NCBI GenBank assembly: GCA_964555935.1
Contig: CAZKUN010000006.1
Coordinates: 1 to 64,000 of the forward strand
Source of the DNA: CAZKUN01 sp964555935
Lineage (GTDB): Bacteria > Armatimonadota > Zipacnadia > Zipacnadales > VGFC01
Length of the DNA: 64,000 nt
Reading direction: 5' to 3'
Shown: piece after piece, positions 57,093 through 64,000 of the stretch
Numbering within the stretch: position 1 is the stretch's first letter
How the letters are laid out: every line of letters begins with the position of its first letter
Notes under the pieces: generated by a model
The model's database searches: none
The model's input: only the letters and a program-made list of their open reading frames with translations
What the model was told of the DNA's origin: nothing
Program-made: the position numbers and the translations under genes

Positions 57093-58256
57093 CTACTCGA
57101 TCCCGAGCGCCTCGTTGATCTCGCGCTGGTACTCCTCGACCTCGAGGTTCTCGATCTCCTCGCACGTCACGGGGCGGCCGAGGGCCTCGGACTCGTAGAG
57201 GGCGAAGCAGATCGCCTCCGCCTTGTAGCCTTCGAGGCCATCGGTCTCGACCGGAGTGCCGCTGAGGCAGGCGCGCGTGAACTCCGCGATCTCCTGGGCG
57301 ACGGTGTCGGTCACGCCGTGAGGGAAGAGCAGCTCCTTCTCATCATCGTCGAGCTGGGCCATGTACTCGGCCTTGAGGTCGTCGAGCGAGACCTCCTCTG
57401 TCCGTGTCTTCAGCCCGGCGCCGAAATCGAGACTTCCCTCGCTGCCGTAGACGGCTCGCTTCCCGAGGCCCGCGCCCGGCGCGGCCGTGGTTGAGATCCA
57501 CGTGCCCGCCACGCCGCCGTCGAAGGTCATGGTGGCCAGCGTCGTGTCCTCCGTATCAACCTCGATCCGCTCGCTCGCAGGATCCTTCTGGTCGACATGC
57601 CGGAACGGATCGTACGTCCGGACCAACGCGCTGACGCTGCGGACGGGGCCAAGGTGATAGCGGAAGAGATCCGCGAAATGGACGCCCCCATCCAGCGGCC
57701 AACCGCCGCCGGCCTTCAGCTTGTGCTCGCGCCAGTTCCAGTACCAGCTCCGCTCGCCGATGTCGATCCAGAAGATCATCCGCACGTCGCCGATGCGGCC
57801 CTGGTCGAGCGCCCACTTAATCGCGCGGTTGTCGACGGAGCGCCGGTAGTTCTCAGCCACCGCCAGCACGTTGCCGGCTTTCTCGGCGGCGTCGAGGATC
57901 ATCTTACCCGCGCGCATGGTGACCGCGAGCGGCTTCTCGATCATCACGTGCTTGCCGGCCTCGATCGCCGGGATCGCCAGCGCGTGGTGGTCACAGTGCA
58001 CGAGCGACAGGTCAACCGCGTGGACATCGGGATCGTCGGCGAGGAGCTTGTCGAGGCTCGCGTATACGAGCGGCTTCTGGCCTTGGAAATCGGCGATGGT
58101 CTCGGCCATCGCATCGGCCTTGGATTCCTCAATATCGCAACACGCCACGATACCGAAATCGCGGAATCCGGCCTCCCACAGGGCCTTCATCCCCCGCGCG
58201 TGGGCACCCATCATCCCGCCACAGCCGACCATGGCAATGTTCAATGTCTCGCTCAC
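57093..58256 (-). CDS. Gfo/Idh/MocA family oxidoreductase
   Basis: About 387 residues. IAMVGCGGMMGAHARGMKAL binds the cofactor, KHVMIEKPLAVTMRAG contains the catalytic Lys, NYRRSVDNRAIKWAL follows, and GGWPLDGGVHFADLFRYHLG has the D-x3-H pair. The GTG start is preceded by GGAGGGC, and the longer frame shows no conservation. It is the first gene of the minus-strand unit with the next Gfo/Idh gene and the GH99-like gene. Two paralogous dehydrogenases side by side suggest an oxidise-then-reduce sugar route. Confidence 0.9.
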   Translation of the reverse strand: MSETLNIAMVGCGGMMGAHARGMKALWEAGFRDFGIVACCDIEESKADAMAETIADFQGQKPLVYASLDKLLADDPDVHAVDLSLVHCDHHALAIPAIEAGKHVMIEKPLAVTMRAGKMILDAAEKAGNVLAVAENYRRSVDNRAIKWALDQGRIGDVRMIFWIDIGERSWYWNWREHKLKAGGGWPLDGGVHFADLFRYHLGPVRSVSALVRTYDPFRHVDQKDPASERIEVDTEDTTLATMTFDGGVAGTWISTTAAPGAGLGKRAVYGSEGSLDFGAGLKTRTEEVSLDDLKAEYMAQLDDDEKELLFPHGVTDTVAQEIAEFTRACLSGTPVETDGLEGYKAEAICFALYESEALGRPVTCEEIENLEVEEYQREINEALGIE

Positions 58257-58368
58257 GAGAATAGCCCTCCGGACAGAACGGCGTGACCGACGCGCTTGAG
58301 GTTCGTCGGGGCGTGGGAATGCCCTGCCGTGAGTGCCCATCGACGGAAGTCTGCTTCACGAGCCTGTG

Positions 58369-58392
58369 CTAGCGGGTCTCCAGACCCGCTAG
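58369..58392. repeat. REP-like palindrome, copy A
   Basis: CTAGCGGGTCT and AGACCCGCTAG form an 11-bp perfect palindrome with CC at the centre. Its reverse complement is the same core as copy B. Confidence 0.7.
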
Positions 58393-58412
58393 AAATCATC
58401 CACGCTATAGCT

Positions 58413-58432
58413 AGCGGGTCTGGAGACCCGCT
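58413..58432. repeat. REP-like palindrome, copy B (inverted)
   Basis: AGCGGGTCT and AGACCCGCT around GG. It is the exact reverse complement of the copy A core, 20 bases away, giving a BIME-like head-to-head pair followed by GGCACGAG. No genes are seen in 58257-58482 apart from this pair. Confidence 0.7.
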
Positions 58433-58482
58433 GGCACGAGAACGTCACGGCGGATGCGAGCGCGAGCTAACTCGCGCGAGCA

Positions 58483-60447
58483 CTAGCCCCGCCAGAAGCT
58501 GAACGTGGGCAGGCCCGTGATGGTGCCAACGACGGTCCAGAGGCCGCCGACGACGAACTCGCCGAGGATGAGGCCGAGGAAGAACGGGAGCGAGTTGAGG
58601 TAGCCCTTGTGGCCGCCGTATCGACTGATGGTGACCTTGAGCGCCCACGCGGCGAAGAGGCTAGAGTAGGTCCAGTGCGCCGACCACCCGTTGCTGATGG
58701 CGTAGCCAAGAGGATGAAGCGGGAGCCATACCAGCCGCGACTGAAGGGCCATCAGCCCAAGCGTGCTCGCCATCCCCCAGGCGGTCGCTCCGATGGTCTT
58801 GACGTCCGGTGTCGTGGGCGCCATCATCCACGTCTCGAGCCGGCCGAATGCCTCCCGCGCATACCCATACGTGCCCCAGCCCATCATCTTCCGCGAGGCG
58901 CCAAGATCGTAGGCGATGTGCAGGTAGGTCCAGAAGTGCGCGATCGCCCCGACGGCAATTGCGATGACCATCGCGATGGCGATTCCGCGCGGATTGATGT
59001 CGGCGCGGCGACACATCTTGAGCGTCTCCATCTGGTGGGGCATGGGGTGCGAGCGATACGCGCGGTTAAACCAGTAGAGGTAACTCAGCGCGGCCAGCGC
59101 GCGAGGCTGGAAGACTCGGCTCCCGAGCACTGATGTCAGCGTCTGATCCGGTCCCACGAAGTGCAGATCATGCACCGGCGGGCCAAACTGCGCCCTCATG
59201 CGGGTGATGCAGAGCGCGATCAGGAAGTAGAGCACGAAGAACACAATCCCCGCCCAGACAGGCATCCCCGCCTGCACGACAAAGGCGACAAGGAAGATGA
59301 ACCCCAGAATCGCCCCCCAGAGGGCTATCAGATAGCTGAATGGCTCGCCCGAATCGAGGTCGCCTTGGCCCTTCCAGGCCACCTTGACCACGCTCACCAG
59401 GTGGTGGCGCATGGCAAAGAGCGAGAACAGCACAATCGCGAGGTAGCATCCAAGCGCCTGCTCGTCGAGGAACGGCCACTGATGTCGCCCAAGCGGCAGC
59501 CCAAGCGCATGGGTGGCGACCTTCTCAAGCTTCCAGACCCCAAAAAACAGCCAGAAGCTCATCAACAGTTCGATCGGCAGCAGATAGCCCAGTCCCACCA
59601 CGAATGGGAACAGCGTCAGCGGCGTCCAGCCCATCGCGTTCCAGGGGCTGGTCCTGATGAACGTCTTCAGGTTCATGTTTTGCATGTTCAGCGCGGGCAC
59701 GATGGGCCAGACCGAGTGCAGCCCATTCATCATGTCATACAGTCCCGCGACAGCGAACCCAATCCACATCATCCGCTGGGTGAAGATGCTGCCCTTCGGG
59801 TTAGTGACCTCAAAGGGCAGAAGCGCGATGGGATATGTCAGTCGCTCGTGATCCATCCACCGGCGCCGGATCAGCACGTTCAGACAGAGCATCACGAAGG
59901 TCAGCACGATGATGAACGCCACCCAGAGAAGGGCGGGGCCGACCCACGCCTCGATGACGCCCTGCTGATAGAAGGTCGTGCCGCCCTCGTAGAAGCCCCC
60001 GATGGCGTCCATATCCTTGACGATCCACCGATCCGGAAGCTGGCGGAAGAAGAGCTGCTCCCACTTGTTCTCGGGGGTGGCGTGCCAGTAGGCATATGGC
60101 ATCAGGCATATCAGCGGCTTCATCATGTCGATGGAGCAGAGACACGTCACGAGCGAGAGCATGATGTAGACGGTGATCAGCTCGGCTCGAGTGATCGCGT
60201 ATTTGGGGAAGTACCGACGCAGAGGGACGTTCAGCCCCACGAGCAGGGCGACGGTGAGGAGCACGTTGAAGAACAGGCTGATGGTGCTCGCGAATCCCGT
60301 CCCGCGAACGATCTCCAGGTGGATCAGCCAGTACGTGTGGAGCGGAGCCAGCACCACCGACAGCAAAACCGCCCGCCAAATCCTGGGCGGGCGCGCGCTT
60401 TCGGGGCCGACTGTTGTCTCCTGCACTGCAGCCATGGGGCCTGTCAT
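58483..60447 (-). CDS. Large multi-pass membrane protein, DUF6785/DUF6784-like
   Basis: About 654 residues with some 12-14 hydrophobic segments, for example VLLSVVLAPLHTYWLIHLEI, FFNVLLTVALLVGLNVPL, LLWVAFIIVLTFVMLCLNVL and LWGAILGFIFLVAFVVQAG. RRRWMDHERLTYPIALLPFE is a conserved cytoplasmic loop of this family, distantly like OPT oligopeptide transporters. ITRMRAQFGPPVHDLHFVGP and GYLNSLPFFLGLILGEFVVG are also typical. These proteins are common in Armatimonadota, Planctomycetota and Hydrogenedentota and are presumed transporters. The start is uncertain: no clear ribosome site precedes either ATG (60447 or 60435). Confidence 0.78.
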   Translation of the reverse strand: MTGPMAAVQETTVGPESARPPRIWRAVLLSVVLAPLHTYWLIHLEIVRGTGFASTISLFFNVLLTVALLVGLNVPLRRYFPKYAITRAELITVYIMLSLVTCLCSIDMMKPLICLMPYAYWHATPENKWEQLFFRQLPDRWIVKDMDAIGGFYEGGTTFYQQGVIEAWVGPALLWVAFIIVLTFVMLCLNVLIRRRWMDHERLTYPIALLPFEVTNPKGSIFTQRMMWIGFAVAGLYDMMNGLHSVWPIVPALNMQNMNLKTFIRTSPWNAMGWTPLTLFPFVVGLGYLLPIELLMSFWLFFGVWKLEKVATHALGLPLGRHQWPFLDEQALGCYLAIVLFSLFAMRHHLVSVVKVAWKGQGDLDSGEPFSYLIALWGAILGFIFLVAFVVQAGMPVWAGIVFFVLYFLIALCITRMRAQFGPPVHDLHFVGPDQTLTSVLGSRVFQPRALAALSYLYWFNRAYRSHPMPHQMETLKMCRRADINPRGIAIAMVIAIAVGAIAHFWTYLHIAYDLGASRKMMGWGTYGYAREAFGRLETWMMAPTTPDVKTIGATAWGMASTLGLMALQSRLVWLPLHPLGYAISNGWSAHWTYSSLFAAWALKVTISRYGGHKGYLNSLPFFLGLILGEFVVGGLWTVVGTITGLPTFSFWRG

Positions 60448-60471
60448 TTCGCTGCGAAGGCGCGAAATCCT

Positions 60472-63400
60472 CTACCGATGCAGCGGTATGACCCGACGAT
60501 CGATGGAGCCGTCATCCGACGCGAGGGAGACGTCAAGAACGTACGTGCCGGGCGGAGCGATCGTCCCGTTGGAGGACCGACCGTCCCAGACCAGCGTGTT
60601 CAATCCGCGCGTCACGGGCATGTCGCGCGCGAGGCGGCGCACTTCGCGACCGGCGATGTTGAGCACGCGAACCGTCGCGCTGCCGTGGCCCGCCGCGTTC
60701 AACCGGATCTCCGTCATCCCGTTGCCGGCTGTGAGGGCCGTTACGGAGGCGATCAACGCGGTTCCTCCGTCGGCGGCTACGGTCGGCACCGGCTGCCATG
60801 CGGTCGCGGGGCCGGTCGCGTCAAGGGCGCCATCATCGGCGATGACGCGACACTCGTAATCAGCCTCCGGGAGCTTCCGGGAGCCGGAGTAGATGATGCC
60901 CGCCGCCGGACTGGCTGACTCGGCCTTCAGGTTGAACGAGACGGTCGCCTCGCCGCCAGTGGCTCGCGGTCGCAGTTGGACCCGCACGCGTCGCGCGGGG
61001 ACGCCATCCGCATGGGAGTAGAGTACGCGAAAGCCGAACCGCGTCATGCCCGCCGTTCCGCCGTCAGGCTCCACCGGATCCGCGTCGTAGCCCGGCTCTG
61101 TCAGGAACGTCAGCCTGGGTCCGTGGCTGGTCCGGATTGACACGCGGTAGGGCCCGATGCGGTTCGCGTGCTCGGTCACGCGAATCGAGTAGACGCCCGT
61201 TTCATCCGGGGTGAACGTAATGCGCGAGAACGTGCCGTCTCCCCCATCGTCATCCACACCGATCTCGCCGCCGCAGTCCCCGTCAAAGAGCTGCACCACC
61301 GTATCCGGGGTCTGCGGCCTCCCATCGGGGTCCTGCTTCTCGGCGGGCACGGCCCAGCCCGGGGCGGCGTGAGTCTCAATGGTATGCGTGACGCCGACCG
61401 TCGCGGCGAAGTCTATCCAATCCTCATCGCCCGGTACGCCGAAATCGCGCTCATGCATGCTGCCGTCGGTCTGGCCGGGCGCCGCCTGCTCGCACCAGTT
61501 GTCGGGCTCGGCCGGGCCATTGTTGATGAGAGGCACGAGCGTCAGGATGTACTCGCCTAGGTCCGTGCCTGGCTGCGGGTCGATCTCAAACGAGTACCTG
61601 CCGCTCGCCGGACACTCCCACTCGATCTGCGAGAACGGCCCGGCCACGTGGTTCTCGTCGAAGGCGATTGGCGGCCCGCAGTCTGGGGCGTGGAGACGCA
61701 GCCGCGTATGGGCGATTGGCTGCGAGCCGAGCGCTTCCGTCCGGATGCGGTACCTCATCCCGCCCGTCGCGTCGAAGCGGAACCAGTCGACGTCGCGCTT
61801 CTCCTCGAACGCCCTCTCATGGGCGAAGCCATCCGGCACGATCAGCAGCGCGTCCCCGCACGAATCGTCCGGCTCGCCGCGTGATCCCCACCCCGTCGGG
61901 ATGCGCAAGCGCGAGTCCCAGGCGCCCTCGCTGGTAACGACGTTGAACGTGAGTCGAGGTTGGATGTCGGAACTCACGTTGCGACCCACTTCCAGGACAT
62001 ACGGCGCGATCGACCAGACGGTCTGCCCCGGCTCAATGTTGGGGAAATCAGCGGAGCTGGTGGGGAGCCGGATGCCCGTCTTCATCGCGGACACCGATGC
62101 TGACACGCCGGTGACTGTCAGCGGCCCCTCGTTCGTCAGGGCGATTAGCAGCTCGCCCGTCTCTCCCGGCTCGACGCGGCCGTTGCCATTACCCATGCTG
62201 GGCGGAATCGCGTCATCATCCGCGCGCGCGACGGTCGCCGTGACGGGCCCGAACTCACCAGCGCCAAATTCCCTCACTCGAAACTCGTACGGTCCCGTCC
62301 AGCCCCGCGCGGGCGTTACCACGGCTGCGTACCGTCCGTCGGCCGGACACGTCCAGTAAACGCGCGCTGCCTTCTTGAGACCACCGTTGTCATCGCTCGC
62401 GAGTTCCCGGCCGCACGAGGTGTCTCTGATCGACAGGAACGTGTTCGGCGAGCTGCCCAGCCGAGGTCGCGTCGCCACGTTGTACGTCACGCCTCGCGTC
62501 GCGTCGAATGCAAACCAGTCCTGGTCCGAGGGGCCGCCGATCTCTCTGGCGTATCGGGCGCCAAGGGCTGCGGGGAAGGCGTCCTCGCACGTGCCATCGG
62601 GCTCGCCCAACGCGCCCCAACCCACGGGCAAGGTCAGGCGCGTCTCCTGCCACGGGCCGCCATTGGTGGCCGTGATGTCGAGCGTGAGCGGAACGCGAAA
62701 GCCCTCGGGGATCGACGCGTCGACGCTCAGCTCGAAGGCCTGGCGCGGGTCGCCGATCTGGCCGGGCGCGATGTCGCCGTATGCGGCCGACGCGCGCGTC
62801 ACCACGACCCGCGCGTCGCCGCTGGTAACGCGACAGGTCACGCCCTCGGCCGTGGCGAGCCCGGCGTTGCGCAGGGCGATGCTGACACGCACGTCTTCCC
62901 CTGGATCGGCGCGTCCGTTCACCTCGGCGACCGCGTCATCGACTGTCAGTCCGTCGGCCGTGATCGGCCCAGGCCCATCCGCGCCCAAAGCCGCCGCCAC
63001 CGTCAACCGTCCGGCGCCAAGCTTCCCGACGAAGCCTGGGTTGCTGGGGTGGATATCAGCCGCCGTCGATTTCAGGACGCGCGTCACGGCATCTGGCCCA
63101 ATCCGCCCGTGCTGCGCGATGACCAGCGCCGCCGCTCCGGCGACGTGCGGCGTCGCTTGCGATGTGCCGGAGAGTCGCTGATACGATGCGCCAGGCCAGT
63201 ACGTGCTGCGGACATTCGCGCCGGGGGCGGCTATGTCGATGAAGCTGAAGGCGCTGCCGTAATTCGAACTCGGCCTCTTCTCGTTACTGCAATTCGCCGC
63301 CGCGACGCCGATGACGCGATTCTGTCGACCGGGCGCATCGCCATCATTGCAGATGGGCGTTACCCATGACGCCGGGTCGGTTGTGATCTCTCTCGCGCTA

Positions 63401-64000
63401 TTGCCGGCCGCCGCGCAAACAACCACGCCGCGCTCGTAGGCGTAGTCGACCGCAGGCTGGAACGCCGGCGAGTAAGGCCCCTCAATGCTGAGATTGATCA
63501 CCGCGACGCCTTGGTCGGTCGCGTATTGCATCGCGCGTGCCAAGTCGCTCAGATAACCGACGCCTCGGTCGTCCAGAGCGCGCACCGGCAGGAACGTGCA
63601 GTCCCAGGCCACCCCCGCGATGCCGAGTTGGTTATCCGTCGCCGCGCAGGCGATCCCCGCGACATGCGTCCCGTGCGGGTGCCCGCGTCCATCCCCTCGG
63701 TCAGCGTGGGGATCGTTGTCGCCGTCGACGAAATCCCATCCACGGAAGTCGTCGATCAGCCCGTTGCCATCGTTATCCAGCCCGTCCGGCGGGTCGCCTG
63801 CGTTTCGCGCGAGATTCGGGGCAAGATCGGGGTGATCGTACGCCACGCCGCTATCGATGATGGCGATTGTCACGTCTGCCCGGCCCTGCTGGACCGTCCA
63901 CGCGGCCTGGCAGCGAATCGTCCTGAGGGCGCACTGCTTGTCCCAGAGCGTGTCGTTAGGCGTCACCGCGGCGCGGATTACGTAGTCCGGATCAGCCGCG
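60472..64000 (-). CDS. Secreted subtilisin-like (S8) peptidase, N-terminus beyond the window
   Basis: At least 1,175 residues. The frame stays open to the right edge (ADPDYVIRAAVTPNDTLWDK), so the signal peptide and most of the propeptide are missing. The triad is complete: Asp in AIIDSGVAYDHPDL, His in HPHGTHVAGIACAA, Ser in LSGTSQATPHVAGAAAL, with oxyanion Asn in CAAAGNS. A calcium-loop-like insert (DGLDNDGNGLIDDFRGWDFV) is typical of this group. Then come Ig-like spacers and three PPC-like modules, each starting EPDxxC and containing DW(F/I)xFxA. The last 80 residues (ATVRVLNIAGREVRRL, LNTLVWDGRSSNG) resemble the FlgD Ig-like domain. An extracellular protease. Confidence 0.9.
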   Translation of the reverse strand, partial: AADPDYVIRAAVTPNDTLWDKQCALRTIRCQAAWTVQQGRADVTIAIIDSGVAYDHPDLAPNLARNAGDPPDGLDNDGNGLIDDFRGWDFVDGDNDPHADRGDGRGHPHGTHVAGIACAATDNQLGIAGVAWDCTFLPVRALDDRGVGYLSDLARAMQYATDQGVAVINLSIEGPYSPAFQPAVDYAYERGVVVCAAAGNSAREITTDPASWVTPICNDGDAPGRQNRVIGVAAANCSNEKRPSSNYGSAFSFIDIAAPGANVRSTYWPGASYQRLSGTSQATPHVAGAAALVIAQHGRIGPDAVTRVLKSTAADIHPSNPGFVGKLGAGRLTVAAALGADGPGPITADGLTVDDAVAEVNGRADPGEDVRVSIALRNAGLATAEGVTCRVTSGDARVVVTRASAAYGDIAPGQIGDPRQAFELSVDASIPEGFRVPLTLDITATNGGPWQETRLTLPVGWGALGEPDGTCEDAFPAALGARYAREIGGPSDQDWFAFDATRGVTYNVATRPRLGSSPNTFLSIRDTSCGRELASDDNGGLKKAARVYWTCPADGRYAAVVTPARGWTGPYEFRVREFGAGEFGPVTATVARADDDAIPPSMGNGNGRVEPGETGELLIALTNEGPLTVTGVSASVSAMKTGIRLPTSSADFPNIEPGQTVWSIAPYVLEVGRNVSSDIQPRLTFNVVTSEGAWDSRLRIPTGWGSRGEPDDSCGDALLIVPDGFAHERAFEEKRDVDWFRFDATGGMRYRIRTEALGSQPIAHTRLRLHAPDCGPPIAFDENHVAGPFSQIEWECPASGRYSFEIDPQPGTDLGEYILTLVPLINNGPAEPDNWCEQAAPGQTDGSMHERDFGVPGDEDWIDFAATVGVTHTIETHAAPGWAVPAEKQDPDGRPQTPDTVVQLFDGDCGGEIGVDDDGGDGTFSRITFTPDETGVYSIRVTEHANRIGPYRVSIRTSHGPRLTFLTEPGYDADPVEPDGGTAGMTRFGFRVLYSHADGVPARRVRVQLRPRATGGEATVSFNLKAESASPAAGIIYSGSRKLPEADYECRVIADDGALDATGPATAWQPVPTVAADGGTALIASVTALTAGNGMTEIRLNAAGHGSATVRVLNIAGREVRRLARDMPVTRGLNTLVWDGRSSNGTIAPPGTYVLDVSLASDDGSIDRRVIPLHR

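Noticed and set aside
59161..60918. A 585-codon open frame on the plus strand
   Set aside because: It runs antisense to the DUF6785-like membrane gene and into the subtilase. Its composition (His, Arg, Gln, Glu rich) is that of an antisense shadow of membrane helices.
1..64000. tRNA or rRNA genes, CRISPR arrays, prophage or insertion sequence genes
   Set aside because: I found no T-loop/acceptor pairs, regularly spaced repeats, transposase, integrase or phage structural genes in any frame. A tRNA could still be missed by eye.

Overview
The window is a GC-rich, densely packed bacterial chromosome segment with 59 supported protein genes and no rRNA, tRNA, phage, insertion sequence or CRISPR array that I could recognise. 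Two runs of ten Ns mark scaffold joins, so it comes from a draft assembly or metagenome bin. Several families (Gfo/Idh/MocA dehydrogenases, DUF1080, MtaA-like URO-D proteins, a DUF6785-like membrane protein, WD40-like lipoproteins) are typical of uncultured polymer degraders such as Armatimonadota, Hydrogenedentota or Planctomycetota relatives. An aldehyde ferredoxin oxidoreductase (AOR) operon, two CooC-type ATPases, a DUF166 protein, formate-tetrahydrofolate ligase and a 2-hydroxyacyl-CoA dehydratase activase point to an anaerobe with Wood-Ljungdahl/CODH-type C1 chemistry. A GAAC-N4-GTTC site resembles the Gram-positive/Armatimonadota type of LexA box. The phylum is an inference and is not proven.

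Layout. 1-2.7 kb: sugar operon (DegT aminotransferase, ribokinase, ribulose-phosphate-type epimerase). 2.8-15.8 kb: mixed catabolic genes, including an alpha-alpha toroid protein behind an SOS-like box, DUF362, a TIM-barrel isomerase, a secreted beta-rich protein plus esterase, DUF1080, GNAT, amidohydrolase, two divergent URO-D family proteins, and YbjN-like and LTxxQ envelope proteins. 15.8-20.3 kb: minus-strand block with csp, hibernation factor, a small gene and the oxidative pentose-phosphate genes gnd-zwf-pgl; zwf and the small gene are each interrupted by an N gap. 20.5-26 kb: alkyladenine glycosylase, FmdB-type zinc ribbon, Gfo/Idh, a WD40-like lipoprotein and a clan-CD-like peptidase.

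26-39.8 kb is the most distinctive part: DUF166-CooC-CooC; a response regulator with a degenerate GGDEF domain; NAD(P)HX repair enzyme; dihydrolipoyl dehydrogenase; the activase; a poly-Asp heavy-metal-binding lipoprotein; and a seven-gene operon (thioredoxin-like protein, lipoyl-domain protein, ModA-like lipoprotein fused to a thioredoxin-like domain, cysteine desulfurase, MoaD, ferredoxin, AOR). The operon contains most parts of a tungsten or molybdenum pterin enzyme system plus unusual lipoyl and thioredoxin-like carriers.

39.9-64 kb: a GH-A type glycosidase; a housekeeping operon traR-lspA-lgt-rluD-tgt with a clear promoter; fhs with a structured, terminator-containing leader; two more LTxxQ-like envelope proteins; an enolase-superfamily enzyme; an OmpR-type regulator divergent from a zinc alcohol dehydrogenase; a GH99-like protein; two Gfo/Idh dehydrogenases; a DUF6785-like transporter; and a large secreted subtilase that runs off the right edge. 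Small perfect palindromes are scattered through the intergenic spaces.
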